Assembly: GCA_036346395.1 (NCBI GenBank)
Contig: CM070599.1
Coordinates: 19,521,232 to 19,585,231, forward strand
Reading direction: 5' to 3'
From: Hsuehochloa calcarea
Taxonomy: Eukaryota > Streptophyta > Magnoliopsida > Poales > Poaceae
DNA length: 64,000 bases
Shown: positions 33,090 through 45,790 of the stretch, piece by piece
Layout: the number at the start of each line of letters is the position of its first letter
How positions within the stretch are numbered: the stretch's first letter is position 1
Translations under genes and position numbers: made by a program
Notes under the pieces: generated by a model
What the model saw: only the letters and a program-made list of their open reading frames with translations
The model's database searches: none
Told to the model about the DNA's origin: nothing

Positions 33090-34600
33090 CTAAACTGTAA
33101 TACCAACTAAACTTGAGCAAAGCTCAAACTTAGTAACAGGAACTAGCTTTGTCATCATATCAGCTGGATTATCATGAGTACTTATCTTGCACACCTTGAC
33201 ATCACCTTGAGCAATGACACATCGAATAAAGTGATATCTTACATCAATGTGCTTTGTTCTCTCATGGAACATCTGATCTTAGGTAAGACATATAGCACTT
33301 TGACTATCACAAAATATGGTAGTGCAAGAATTATCTCCACAAAACTCAGTGTACAAACCTCTCAACCAAATAGCTTCTTTACAAGCTTCAGAAATAACCA
33401 TATATTCTGCTTCAGTGGTAGATAAGGCAAATGAGAGCTTGCAAACTTGCCTTCCAATAACTAACAAGCAACCACCAATGGTGAAAACATAACCTGTGAG
33501 AGACCTCCTTTTGTCCAAATCGCCAGCATAATCAGAGTCAACATAACCAACAAGTTCATCTGTAGAATTTTCAAATTGCAAACGAGCATTAGAAGTACCA
33601 CACATATATCTGAAAATCCATTGGACTGCTTTCCAATGCTTTTTTCCAGGATTAGCCATGTATCTACTAACCACACTCAATTCATGAGATAAATCAAGAC
33701 GAGAACAAATCATGGCATACATAAGAGAACCAACTGCACTAGAATATGGAACTCTAGACATGTACTCAATATCATAATCTGACTCAAGACATAAAGCTGA
33801 AGATAATCTGAAATGTGAAGCTAATGGAGTACTCACTGGTTTTCCATCATGCATATTAAAACGACGTAGAACCTTCTCAATATAACCTTGTTGATTAAGG
33901 TATAACTTGCCAGATTTTCTCTTTAATAATCTCCATGCTAAGAATTTTCTTTGCTGCAACTAAGTCTTTCATCTCAAATTCATTACTCAATTATGCTTTC
34001 AGTTTTGCTATTTTCGACTTATCTTTTGCAGCAATCAACATATCATCAACATAGAGAAGCAAATAAATAGCTAAACCATTAACATCTTTAAATAAATACA
34101 GCTATCATAATCAGATCGCTTAAAATTATGAGAGAGCATAAAAGAGTCAAATCTCTTGTACAATTGCCTAGGAGATTGCTTCAAACCATAAAGATATTTC
34201 TTTAATCTACAAACAAGGTGTTCTTTTCCAGTAATAACAAAACCCTCAGGTTGGTCCATATAAATATCTTCTTCTAACTCCCTATGTAAGAATGTAGTTT
34301 TAACATCTAATTGCTCAAGTTCATAATCATGCATAGCAACAATACTGAGTAAAGTGCGAATAGAACTATGCTTCACAACAGGGGAAAAACATCATTAAAA
34401 TCAATACCTGAAATCTGACTATAACCTTTAGCAACCAACCTTGCTTTATACCTTGCTAGTTCAGTAGAAGAAATACGATCCTTTCTTTTGAAACCCCACT
34501 TGCAATGAACATGTTTTTTCTCCTTTGGCAATTTCACTAGTTCGCAAGTGCCATTCTTTTCAAGTGACTCCATCCCATCATGCATAGCAGGTATCCACTT
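33090..34600 (-). pseudogene. Tork-like reverse transcriptase / RNase H
   Basis: Minus-strand pieces begin near 34585 with the reverse transcriptase start (HCKWGFKRKDRI, YKARLVAKGYSQ). A frame change near 34373 leads to ELEQLDVKTTFLHRELEEDI and YLYGLKQSPRQLYKRFDSFM. The catalytic box YVDDM lies at about 34039-34053 in another frame. RNase H follows at 33279-33959 with VGYVDSDYAGDLDKRRSLTG and ALSTTEAEYM, and its tail at 33090-33272 with HIDVRYHFIR. The order is normal, but at least three breaks exist. Confidence 0.86.
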
Positions 34601-34977
34601 ATTACAATCAGTGGAATCAATAGCCTCAGAGTATGATGAAGGTTCTGCATTACCTTCAATTTCTTCTGCACACTCAAAGCATAAGCAACAATATTAGCTT
34701 CTTCAATCAACCTCTTGGGTGGATTAATCTCCCTCCTAGGTTTGTCAACTGTAATGAACCGTTATGGTGACTGCTCAAAAATAGGAGGATTCTCAACAAT
34801 AGGTGCATCATGAACAACAATATTTTCCTTATCTGATGTGTTATCTGAACCAATAAGAAGATCCACCTAAACACTTGAATTCTGCTTACTCTCAACAGGA
34901 ACATTAGTAGGCAGTTTATCATGAAGTATAGCAGTTTCATTAAAGATAACGTTTCAGCTAATCACAACCTTACGTGT

Positions 34978-36096
34978 TTAAGGATTCCACAATTTATATC
35001 CTTTGACACCATATTTATAACCAAGAAAGATATACTTAATAGCTCTAGGCTCTAATTTTCCATTATCAACATGAGTATAAGCAGTACAACCAAAAACTTT
35101 CAATTCTGAATAATTTGCTGGGAAACTAAACCATACCTCAATTAGAGTCTTCTTTTCAATTGCAATAGAAGGTGACCGATTTATAAGATAGCAAGCAGTG
35201 GAAGTGGCTTCAGCCCAAAAACGCCTATGCAAACCTGCATTAGACAACATACAACGGGCTTTGAAAATAATGGTCTTGTTCATACGTTCAGATACACCGT
35301 TTTGTTGAGTAGTACCAGGAACGGTGTAGTACTTAACAATGCCTTCAGTCTTGCAATATGATTCAAATTCATCATAACAGTATTCCATACCATTATCAGT
35401 GCAAAGTTTCTTTACTTGATTTTCTGTTTGTCTTTCAACCATAGTCTTCTACTCTTTAAATGCTGAAAATGCTTCTGATTTATGCTTCAAGAAATAAGAT
35501 CACACTCTTCTAGAGTAGTCGTCAATAATTGTCAACGTATAATTAGCACCGCCTAGCGATATCTTGCGAGATGGTCCCTATAAATAAGAATGCACATAAT
35601 CCAAAATACCTTCTGTGGTATGAACTGAAGTATTGAATCTCACCCTCTTGTGTTTGCCAAACACACAATGCTCATAAAATTTCAATTTACCGATGCTATG
35701 TCCATCAAGAAGTCCTCTCTTGCTCAATTCTGCCAAACCAAGTTCACTCATATGCTCAAGACGCATATCCCAAAGATTAGTAGCATCAGAATCAGATAAT
35801 GAACTTGAAATTACAGCAATATTACCTAATATTGTAGTACCTCGGAGATAGTACAGATTGGTAGATTTAATATCAGCTTTCATCACAACAAGAGAGTCTT
35901 TTGATACCTTTAAAACTCCACCTTCACCAGAATACTTGTACCCTTTAGTATCAAGAGTACTCAAAGAGATGGGGTTCCTTTTCAAATCTGGAATGTGTCT
36001 CACATTTGTCAAAGTTCTGACAATGCCATCAAACATCTTGATCTGAACAGAACCAATTCTTGCAACCTTACAAGATGAGTTATCACCCATCAACAC
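34978..36096 (-). pseudogene. Tork-like pre-integrase and integrase
   Basis: Reading on the minus strand from 36096, a protease-distal strand (MLMGDNSSCKVARIGSVQ) is followed by the GAG-pre-integrase region (YYLRGTTILGN, LWDMRLEHMSELGLAELSKR). The first His of the zinc site is changed in the LEHMS context compared with the usual WHxRLGH. After stops near 35460-35577 the core reads KLCTDNGMEYCYDEFESYC (second catalytic Asp) and QQNGVSERMNKTI (catalytic Glu). It continues to the C-terminal strands FGCTAYTHVDNG and IFLGYKYGVKGYKL. Interrupted and inactive. Confidence 0.85.
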
Positions 36097-36241
36097 AGTA
36101 CCACCTTCAAAAGATTTATAGGTGGCAAATCAATCCCTATTAGGACACATATGAAAGGTGTAGGCAAAATCAAGAATCCATTCATCATTGGTCTTAGCAC
36201 ATCGAACAAAGGCAACAAGGATTTATCCATTAAGACTATCA

Positions 36242-36701
36242 TCAGCAACAAGGGGGCTTTACCTTCATCATCTGGTTTATCTTTTGGCTTATAATAGCCA
36301 GGTCTCTTTTCTTTATTTTACAGCTTCCAGTATTCAGAGATGTCGTGCCCACTTTTCTTGCAATATTTGCACGACTTGTACTTGCCTCTTGATTTTGACC
36401 GACTCTTGTAGCCATTTGAACTTTTACCTCGAGACCCATTGTTTGAATTCTTTTCCTTTTGCCTGCCACGAATAAACAAGTCTTCTTCTTGCGAGCTTGA
36501 ATTTCCAGAAGGTACCATCTGTTTCATCTTCTCCTTTGCATGCAAAGCTTCATAAACTTCATTAAGAGTGAGTGTATCTCTACTATATAATATGGTATCT
36601 CTGAAATTTGAAAAAGAACTAAGCAGTGAATACAAAAGAATAAGATCCAAATCCTCATCATCATATTTTTACCTCCATCGACTCTAGGTCGGTAACGATC
36701 T
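36242..36701 (-). pseudogene. Tork-like gag, C-terminal part
   Basis: The minus-strand reading ILLYSLLSSFSNFRDTILYS is the conserved end of the Tork capsid, followed by a basic Gly/Lys/Ser stretch and the zinc knuckle CKYCKKSGHDISEYW. The knuckle has C-x2-C-x4-H, but the final Cys position reads Tyr-Trp, so it is imperfect. The upstream part is displaced to 50764-51080 by the CACTA element inserted between 36702 and 50763. Confidence 0.85.
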
Positions 36702-37105
36702 CACTACTACAGAAAACCTTATCACAGACGGTTCGGAACTGTCATCACAGACGGTTTTTGAACCGTCTGAATTTTTATCACAGACGGTTTTTCAACCGTC
36801 TGTGATAAGTTTAACACAGACGGTTTTTTAATAGAACCATCTGTGATACTGAAGTATCACAGACGGTTCTATTACCAAACCGTCTGTGAATCTGAAGTAT
36901 CACAGACGGTTCTATTACCAAACCGTCTGTGATACTTCATAATCAGAGACGGCTCTAATAAAAAACCGTCTGTGATACTACATAATCACAGACGGTTTGA
37001 GCTAAGAACCGTCTGTGAGGCTTGCATATCACAGACGGTTCTTGGTTTAAATCGTCTGTGATTACCTAGTATCACACACGGTTTTGAACAAAACCGTCTG
37101 TGATA
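36702..37105. repeat. CACTA left terminal and subterminal repeats
   Basis: About ten copies of tcacagacggtt and aaccgtctgtgat lie in alternating orientation, spaced 10-35 bp. These are the likely binding sites for the element's TNPA-type protein (family knowledge). Confidence 0.93.
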
Positions 37106-37599
37106 TGTCCTTCCACTAACTAGTTTTTGTCGATTTTCACTAGCATCGAATTGCTAGCCATGCCCTCTGAAAACAAACAAGCAGAAACAGCGACATCACA
37201 GATTATTGTTGACAACTCAAAGTGATCATTTAACTCAAAATCAATTACAAACGAATAAGTAGAAACAGCTACATCACAGATTATTATTGACAACTCAAAG
37301 TGTTCATTTAACTCAAAATCAATTAAAAAAGAATGTTTCAAGTATTGTCGCTAGAGTTACAAATTGAATTACAACTAGTCAAAGTGAGTTACAATATTGA
37401 ATCAATTACAACTAGTCGACAACGTGAAACTCTCCGTCGGGTTAACGATTTCCGACTTGATGAAGTCGCAGAGCAACCCTCGAACATGTGTGACCTCGTT
37501 CTTCCGAGTGCTTTTAACTCTAGGTTCAAGTCCGCCGCTAGCAAGAGTAAAGTAGTAAGAATATATATTTAAATTTATAATTAGAAAATAACTATAGCG

Positions 37600-38160
37600 A
37601 GATTGACCTACCCGGGATCGTGTGTCGTGGAATTAATCAATAGCCGCATATGATGGCATACGAGAATGCGATAGGTGATCTTGTTTTTGCCGGGCGACCG
37701 CAAAAATGGATATACATATATAGGTATAGTCGGTTCGAGACGCAATATTTACTGAGTATGATATATTATTATTGTGTTGTATCGCGCATCGAAATCGATC
37801 TTGTGGGTTAGTGTGGCGCTGCTCCTTTGTATAAACCTCCCTCAGCAACATAGCCGATGAACGCCCTACATGATTCCAAAAAGTTATCCTCGTCCATTTC
37901 AAATGAAGGAAGACTACAATACAATTATGTGCGGAGGAAATGATCGTACCTTTCGAGTATTCCTTTAAGAAGGGTGAAGTCATGGTTTTGTTGAGTAGAG
38001 AATCAAGGTACAATACCATGTTCCTCTTTGGCATAATAATCACAAGAATCCAAATGGAACCTACTCATGTATGTCGCTATAGTCATAAACCTATATATGT
38101 TCAAACGAATTTTGTGTAGCAAGTAGTGAAGCACTTACTTCTGGTTGTACGGCACCATTA
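37600..38160 (-). pseudogene. Possible second CACTA ORF (Ulp1-like trace)
   Basis: The minus-strand reading at 37633-38043 opens with IIMPKRNMVLYLDSLLNKTM. The hydrophobic strand plus YLDSL recalls the catalytic-Asp region of the Ulp1-like cysteine proteases that grass CACTA elements sometimes carry. Further similarity is scattered over several frames (for example an FHLDSCDYYAKEEHG stretch just upstream). The His and Cys residues cannot be assigned. Treat as a tentative remnant. It could equally be a piece of a TNPA-like gene. Confidence 0.35.
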
Positions 38161-38343
38161 TGTACTCCTTGCCGTTCTGAGCAAGCAATCCCATTTTTAT
38201 GTAATTCTCGACGTAGGATGCGCCTTGGTTTATTGTTTGCTCGAGATCACGTATGGTCGAGGAAACCCACCGGTTCGTTGATTCGACGGGCACATTTCAT
38301 AATGTATCTGTACGTAAGGAATGAGTTGTGATATTTATCGCTA

Positions 38344-41150
38344 TCACGTGAGTGTAGAAATTGATTGTACACACTTATAGTGTCCAACATCGTAGAAGTG
38401 AGGCGTCGAGGCGCTTAGGTTGTATAGGTCGAATAAGTCCTCGGCCCACGACAAAGTGGCCCGCCTCGTGATGAAAATGCTCGCCCCGATCCGACGCCGA
38501 TTCCAAGATGGCTCCTCCTCTTGGGTCTTGCGCATGTACCACTCATGCAAAGATTGACAAGCTAGTCCCGAGCCGATTAGTTCTTTGTCAGAGACCAACG
38601 GATATCCAAGGGAGTATTGCCCGGGCTTGGCAGGCGCTTGAATCTTCTTCGATATCGATTTGCCCGTATCGATTTATGTCGTATCCTTGCCATGTCACAA
38701 TTGTAAATTTTGGTCCTTTGGCCAACCATAGCAGCGCTTTCATCACTTGATGTCCTCCCGATGAATCGCATCTTTAACCATTCGCTGAACCGACGGTTGT
38801 GTTTCTCGTGATCCAAACCTCCGACCGGTCGGATTTCATTGCCGTAACATGTCTTTGTGCTCGCCGATGTACGGGACACTTGGGTCATGTGTTGCAAGAC
38901 CGTGAAATGGGCTTGCGCGTACGTATTTAGATCGGGAGTGATTTCTTTCCTTCCGATGGTCCCGATACCCTCCGCCTCCCCTCATGACGAGATAGAGGCA
39001 CACCTATCGGTTCCACCTGAGCCATGTAGTCGACGCAGAACTCAATGACCTCTTCGGTTGCATAACCTTCGATAATACTACCCTCCGGCCGAGATCGATT
39101 CCGTACGTAGGACTTGAGAATTCCCATGTATCTCTCAAATGGGTACATATGACGAGGAACACAGTGGTGCATATCTTTATCTCTTTCACAAGGTGAGCAA
39201 TGAGATGGACCATGATATCGAAAAATGACAGAGGGAAATACATCTCAAGATGACATAGAGTCGTCACCACCTCGGCCTGCAGAGCCGAGTTCTTGGGATC
39301 GATGACCTTCTCGAGCAATTGAATTAAAGAAATAACACACCTAAAGATTACCACTTGACCTTGTTCGCAAGATACTCCTAATCGCAACAGAAACATTTGT
39401 GTCATCAAGACATGACAATCATGAGACTTCATACCAATTAATTTCAAATCATCATGGAAACAAGTTTCTTAATATTGGCGAGTAACCGACGGAACTTTCA
39501 CACCATGCAAGCTTTGACACGCTTCATTTCTCTCGGCCTTGGACAAAGTGTAGCAAGCGGGGAAGGTACGTTCGTCCTTATCGGTCTCTTTCGGTGCTAA
39601 CTCGGTTCTTATGTTCATATCAACCAAGTCACGTCGTGCGTTAACGCCGCCTTTGTTTTGCCAACGATGTTCAAGAAGAGACCAATCAAGCTATCACATA
39701 CATTCTTCTCCACGCATGACGTCGATGCAATGGCGAACTTCTAAGTGCTCCCAATAAGGCAAGTCCCAAAAATTGACCGCTTCTTCCGGATATTTTTCCG
39801 AGGGTTCTTAATTTAGATCTCTTTCCAAACACAACATCAATATCCTTAACCATATCATAGACCTCTTTCCTCTAAAAGCCCTTGAGTCGAACTGCTCTTC
39901 TTATTTCCATCGAATTATTTCTTCATCTTGCGGTATGGGTGACTCTCAGGAAGGAACCTACGGTGACGATATATACGCTTTTGCGCGAGTTGTTGACCAT
40001 ACACTCTCGGTACCATCTAAGTAGTGCGACAGCTTTGGCTCCTTTGTCTTGAACCCCGACAGTTACCAAGGGCGGAAAATCATTGATGGTGCGAGAATAA
40101 CATGGCGCGTAAAGTGAAGTTCTCTCGCTTGTACGCATCCCATACTTGTACCCCTTCGGTCCAAAGTGTCACAAGATCTTCCAAAGAATGGTGCTAGGTA
40201 CACATCAATATCGCTCCTGTGTTGCTTCGCCCTTGGATAAGTAGTGACATCAAAATGTACTTCCGCTTCATACGACCAAGGAGGAAGGTTGTACATACAT
40301 AGATTCACGGCCAGTGCTATGTCTCACGCTCATGTTACCGAAAGGATTCATTCCATCCGTACTCAACCCTAACCTTATGTTCCTCGGTTCAAGACCGAAC
40401 TCTTCAAGCTCCGATCAAGTTTCTCCACCGCGTAATCGCCAGGTGTCTTAGCTTTCCATCTCTCTTACGCTCCTCTCGAGTGCCAACGCAGCAATCTTGC
40501 CTCCTTTGGGTTCGCAAATAAACGCTTCAAACGTGGGATTACAGGCCGATACCACAACATCTTAGCAGGAGGTCCTTGCTTCACCTTAGCGAGATTTTGA
40601 CGCTTGTATCGGGATGCTTTGCACACGGACATACATGCATGTCTGCATACTCTTTACGGTAGAGGATACAATCGTTCGGACATGCATGTATTCTTTCTAC
40701 TTCCATTCCCAATGGGTAAATAACCTTCTTTGCTTGATAGGTGGTGCTGGGCAACACGTTTCCCTCCGGAAGGATGTCCGCTAGGAGACCTAACAACGCC
40801 GTGAAACTCTTATCGGACCAACTATTGCTTGCCTTCAATTTCAGCAGTTCAAGCACGGTTGACAACCTTGTGTATCCCGGCTTGCAGCCAGGGAACAAAG
40901 GTCTCACCGAGTCCTCCCTTAAGCCCTCGAATTTACAAAACTCTCTCCCACTGTAGTTCTCTTCTGCATCGCGTAGCATCTGATCCAGATTGTCATCGTG
41001 CCCCCTATCCTCATCAAAAGCACAGTCCACATCCGGCAAATCGTTGACTTCCTCGGCGATGTCGCCATTATTAACTTCGTATAATCGCTCTTCACCGTGG
41101 ATCGGTCCAACATGTATACCCTTTTTGAAACCCTTCAATCAAGTGCGCTC
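38344..41150 (-). pseudogene. CACTA TNP2-type transposase, degenerate
   Basis: The minus-strand start at about 41138 carries an acidic region and FKGLREDSVRPLFPGC-like sequence. The TNP2 hallmarks follow: LLELLKLKASNSWSDKSFTALL-type segment, EGNVLPSTTYQAKKVIYPLG and HACPNDCILYRKEYADMHVC. Further down are FDVTTYPRAKQHRSDIDVYL (40063-40308), MKSHDCHVLMTQ and EVVTTLCHLEMYFPLSFFDI (39004-39447), then MYPFERYMGILKSYVRNRSR (about 39050-39170), the DUF4218-type region. A late segment at 38577-38897 holds the YNCDMARIRH stretch. Many stops and frameshifts show it is inactive. It would cut and paste the element. Confidence 0.88.
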
Positions 41151-41427
41151 GATCTGCGCGCGTTGTTAAACATCTTCATATTACCGCAATCAATGCACTG
41201 ACAAGACATAAAATTTATCCCTTCTTCAACATATCACCCTCGCCAATGCTCTTCTAAAATCAACCACGCCATTAATGTACTCTTGACTCACACGGTTCAC
41301 ACCGCACATCCGATTCGATCCATCTACACTACGCATGTAACAAATTAGTGTCAAATTGATTATCGATTAATTTATAGCAAACATAAAGGGTTATAGATCG
41401 TTACCCTGAGCTCACGAAGAAAATATC

Positions 41428-43210
41428 GTGGATTTCATGGGGATATTCTCCGGATCTTAGGATGATGTGACAATTGGCAATGGCGTTTACGGTTTGTCGC
41501 TTCACGCGCTGACAAAGTTACTGAGCTTATCGCTCGGGGCGGTCCGACCGGTCCTTGACGGCGGTCCGACCGGTCCCATATCGGCCGGACCGGCCATCCT
41601 GGGGCGATCGGACCGGCGATGACCAAAAGTGTTCAAATCGAGCTGGGCCAAAAATAGGTGTTGTAGACAAGTAAGGGGATCCCAATGCACTTGGTCTCAT
41701 GATTTTTGGAGCCTCCAGTGAAAAGTTCTATTGGTTTAAAGTTTCGTAAGGTTTCGATTTTGGGAGCTTGAATTTGGCTAAGTCTATAGGCGGTCCGACC
41801 GCTCACGTGGAGCGGTCCGACCGCCATGGATGGTCTCGACCGCTCACCGAGCGGTCGACAGAATTACTTGAACGCCGCCAACTTCGTGGCGATGTTGTTT
41901 TGTTAGATCAAAGTCATTGGTTTCATGGCATATGATTTGCATGATGCATGTTTTGACTAACATGGGTCAAGTTGTGAAGAACTTGTTCCCGAATACGTGT
42001 TTTCTTGTCTGTGGTTGTGCAGGTAGCTTGGTGGTCAACGACGGTCAACGGCGAGGAGAATCGGGACTAGACTTGAAGAGTTGAGGTCCAGAACGATCGA
42101 CGATGCCGGGTGAGGTCAACGACTCAAGCGTGACACAAGATGGACAATTGTGACCTATTGGCGAATCCATGATGCATGGTGAAGCGGTTTAGGTCAAAAG
42201 GTTAAAGACGGCGCTTTGCGAAGCGTGCGTGTGTGACCCGTTTGTTAGTGGGCCTTAACGGGAGCCCAATGGAGTCAAACCCTAGGAGTCTAGGCCTCCA
42301 CTATAAATAGGGGGAGGTGGTGGCTACACCATGAAGCTCTTTTCTCTCTCGCCTCTTTTGTTGCAAAACCCTAATTGGCTTAGGGGAGTTGAGGTGGAGG
42401 CTAGGGCTCTTTATGGTTTGAGGAGAATTTCGTGATCTTGGATTGACCATCGATCCATGATGGCGTGGTGTAATCCAATGACGATCACGCTCTTAATCAA
42501 TGCAAGGTTTGCTTGAGATAAGTCTCTTTTCGCTCTTGCTTTCAATTTCGTGATTTTAGGGCTTTCTTTGATCCACGAGTTTTTGATTGATTCCTTCACG
42601 TGGATTAGCTTGCTGTGATGTGTGGGAACCCATCTAGGATCAATTTGATCATCAATCACCCACAAGCAAGCGATTGGATCTAGTTTTCACTTTTGCCCGG
42701 TTTTGCACCCTTCTTCAATCAGATCGTAAAAGATATTTGTTCGTCCAAGAATTATCATAATTGTTGATTGAATAGGTCCTTAATATCATAGAGAAGGTGT
42801 GTGCAAAGTTTCGTGAAGTTTGGAGTTGAGAATCAAAAGTTAGACCTAATTGCAACTTCGTCATCGGCCGTTTTTATCGCTCGAGCTGCCGGTCGGACCG
42901 CCCCACATCAGAGGTCAGACCGATTTTGTCTGCCGGTCCGACCGCCCCACACCGTAGGTCGACCGATTTTGGTGCCGGTCGATCGCCAGATAATAATGGT
43001 CGACCGCCACCTCTGTTAAGATTTGATTCTTCTCGATTTTTGTCGCATTGCTTAGGGGTTTAATTGATTCAATACTAGTCTTCCACAGATCGATATATTG
43101 ATCTTCATAGCTTCATCATAGCTATTGGAGTGAAATTGTGTTGAATTCATATTTTGTGAAAAGTGAGCGTGCTCCTATTCACCCCCTCTAGTCGCCTTTT
43201 CGGTCCAACA
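41428..43210 (+). repeat. 5' LTR of Sirevirus-like element
   Basis: Runs gtggatttcatgggg to ttttcggtccaaca. TATA box tataaatag at 42302-42310. Two clusters of ggtccgaccgg-type palindromes lie at about 41535-41610 and 41785-41860, and a third at 42885-43010. Confidence 0.93.
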
Positions 43211-43211
43211 A

Positions 43212-43224
43212 GTGGTATCGAGCC
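43212..43224 (+). other. tRNA-iMet primer-binding site
   Basis: gtggtatcgagcc follows the 5' LTR. It differs by one missing base from the standard tggtatcagagcc, which is intact in the related copy at 63892. Confidence 0.85.
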
Positions 43225-43268
43225 CTGCTAGTTCAATCTTGATCTTAACCGGTCACCGAACTTTGGCG

Positions 43269-45470
43269 ATGGATAGATTCACTACAAAACCGCATATGTT
43301 CAATGGACAAGACTATGCCTATTGGAAGAATCGATGCGAGTATTCCTTGAGAGTGAGGGACAAGCTTTGTGGGACGTTGTTCGATCCCCGCCATTATTCC
43401 CGGTTGAAACTCCCGCTCGTGGTCTTTTGGCTAACAACAACAAGGCCAAGAATCTTTTATATGGTGCGCTTGGTAGACAAGAATATGATAGGATTTGCAA
43501 TTTTGCATTGCAAGACGAGATTTGGAGCACTCTCAAACATATCATGAGGGTTCGTCCCAAATTAAGAAAGTGCGCCAAACAATCTATAAGCGTGATTATA
43601 ACAAATTTGAGATGCGTCCCGAGAGAGCATCGATGACATTTTCAATGCTTTAATAAAGTGATTAATCAAATGAAAGTCGTTGATATTGAATATTCTCAAT
43701 CGAAAATGCCACCCACCTCTTGGCCGCAATCAACACCAAGGAGTGGGAGATGAAGGCTACCGCTATAGAAGAGAATGTTGATCTTTCGAGTCTTACTTTA
43801 GAATTGCTTTATAGTAAACTCAAGACTCATGAAATTAAAAGAGTTGATCATCCCAAGAAAGATAATTTAGCTTTGGTAGCAGATCCTCACAAAAGGCTTT
43901 TGATGACTCTTTTGAATCTTCTTCCGATTTTCATTTGCTTGCTTATCTGCGATTTCGAGGAGGAGCTTGAAAATATTCCCGAGACAGAGTTAGCCCTTTT
44001 AGCTAAAAAATTCACACGGGCTTACAACAATGTGAGAAATAAAAGAGAGGTGGTCCCACATTTGCTATGAGTGTGGAGAGCTTTACCACATCCGCCAATT
44101 GCCCCAAGCTAAAAGGTAAGGGTAAGCACAGGAGGAGAAGACACTTGGAAGAAGCCTCATGATAACAACTCGAGTATGATGTTGTCAAGCTCATAAAGGC
44201 CGCCACCGGTCCTTGCCGCTTTTGGAGAGCAATCCATTAGTGATGTGGACTCCGGAGCGAAGAGGAAAAGAAAGGGAAGGCCAAAGACTTTCTCGGCATG
44301 TGCTTCATGGTCGACACCGACGACATTGATAATGATGAGGTATCTTTTCTTATGATGAGCTTTCGCTAAATATAATTCTATAGTTGAGCAAGTGCTTAGT
44401 CAAGATGAAGCGCTAGAATTTGTCATGACTAAAAATAAGAAACTAGAGTCAAAAATTGGTAAACTAAAACTAGAACTTGCAAATGTTAAGACTCTTGAAC
44501 TCGATGAATGTTTATCTTGTCATGATATGCACTCGAATTGGCTAAACCGCAATCCGCTCACAATATTGCTTTACAACAACTTGAAAATGCTAGAACCGAG
44601 CTAATTGAAATTAAATCGCTCCTTGTGAAAAATGCTTAGAGTCTAGCAAGTTGATTGCTTCGATGTGATTGATTCTAGCCCTTGCACTTCATGCTTAGAA
44701 AAGAACGTGAAATCAAAGATATCTTAGAAGTCGCTAGAGTCAAATATGCTAAACTTAAGGACAATATTGAAAATACTACTTGTGCTTCATGTTCCGCTCT
44801 TAAGCTTGAAATTGCTTTGTATAAGGAGAAATCAATGGATAAAACTTGTCATGCTTGTGTTAACTTGAGAAAAGAAAATGCTTACCTTCATGATACATTA
44901 GAGAAATTTTCTAAAGGTAAGAAACAATTAAACATGATTCTTGACAAGTCTAAAACTCCTTATAAGAAGGAAGGTTTAGGATTCAATTCTTTTCAAGACA
45001 ATTCAAACCCAAAAGTCATTCAAGTCTTGGAAAAAGGTTTAATTGAATTCAAAACTCAACCTGCAAAAACATCTTTTAAATCTGCAGGTTTTGCCCAACC
45101 TTGTATCAATTCAAATGGTGCTTCTTCTAGTGGTACCAAGTACCATTGCACTTATTGCAAGAAAAGTGGGCATTTGATTGAATTCATTGGCGAGGTTGAA
45201 AATGATAGGAAAAATCTTGATAGAATTTCATTCATGCAACCTAGAGCTATTATGAGACATGGTAACACCGAAAGGAATAAACCTGGATTAGGATTTTTCT
45301 CACATGCTAATCATTATGTTTCTACATATCCTAATTCTCATGTTCTTCAGACTGCCGGTCTGACCGCTGGTGCTCACCGGTCTGACCGATATGGTCGCCG
45401 GTCTGACCGCCAGCACAACGCCGGCCGACCACCGATGCTTTAATTCCATGTTAACTTAAACATTGCTCAT
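43269..45470 (+). pseudogene. Sirevirus-like gag region
   Basis: ATG at 43269 opens MDRFTTKPHMFNGQDYAYWK, the Sirevirus-type Gag start, also seen at 63949. Frame changes follow quickly (by about 43340). Capsid-like pieces appear at 43322-43636 (LLANNNKAKNLLYGALGRQE) and 43720-44070 (LLYSKLKTHEIKRVD). A coiled-coil, Lys/Glu-rich stretch with paired cysteines (ARVKYAKLKDNIENTTCASC) runs at 44682-45130. The zinc knuckle YHCTYCKKSGHLIEF at about 45140-45185 has C-x2-C-x4-H but lacks the last Cys. The reading ends in sequence derived from ggtctgaccg palindromes at 45350-45430. Broken in several places. Confidence 0.82.
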
Positions 45471-45601
45471 AACAGAATTTTAGATGAAATCAAGGATAAC
45501 ACTTCTGCTTTGCATACTACTCGCAGACGTGTGTCTCAGTACTGGGTTCCCAAGTCTTGTTTAACTAACCCCAGTATCGAGACACATCGTTCTTCTGTGC
45601 C

Positions 45602-45790
45602 TTGATTTTTCAGGATTACCGCGGAAAGAGGAAGGGCACGTGCTTTGCCGACTCCGATTGTTCACATCATATTGCCAGAGACTCAAGATGGTTCACCTCC
45701 TTCACGCGGTCGACGGGTCTCAAGCATCTCCGAGAACTTCCCATCGCCAGGCCGTTAAGCTCTTATTCAGGTACTTACACTCTACTCTCT
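45602..45790 (+). pseudogene. Short protease remnant
   Basis: The plus-strand reading gives KGTCFADSDCSHHIARDSRW. The DS(G/D)CSHHI arrangement is the Copia protease active site, but the Gly is replaced by Asp, so it is inactivated. It ends within about 50 residues, and no zinc region, integrase or reverse transcriptase follows. Confidence 0.7.

Noticed and set aside
36702..37105. Hairpin-rich array that could be a microRNA or small-RNA locus
   Set aside because: It is explained as CACTA subterminal repeats next to a perfect terminus and target duplication.
41435..41690. Minus-strand ORFs rich in GPVGPP-type peptides in the Sirevirus-like LTRs
   Set aside because: They are translations of ggtccgaccgg palindromes, and the LTR pair does not preserve the frame.
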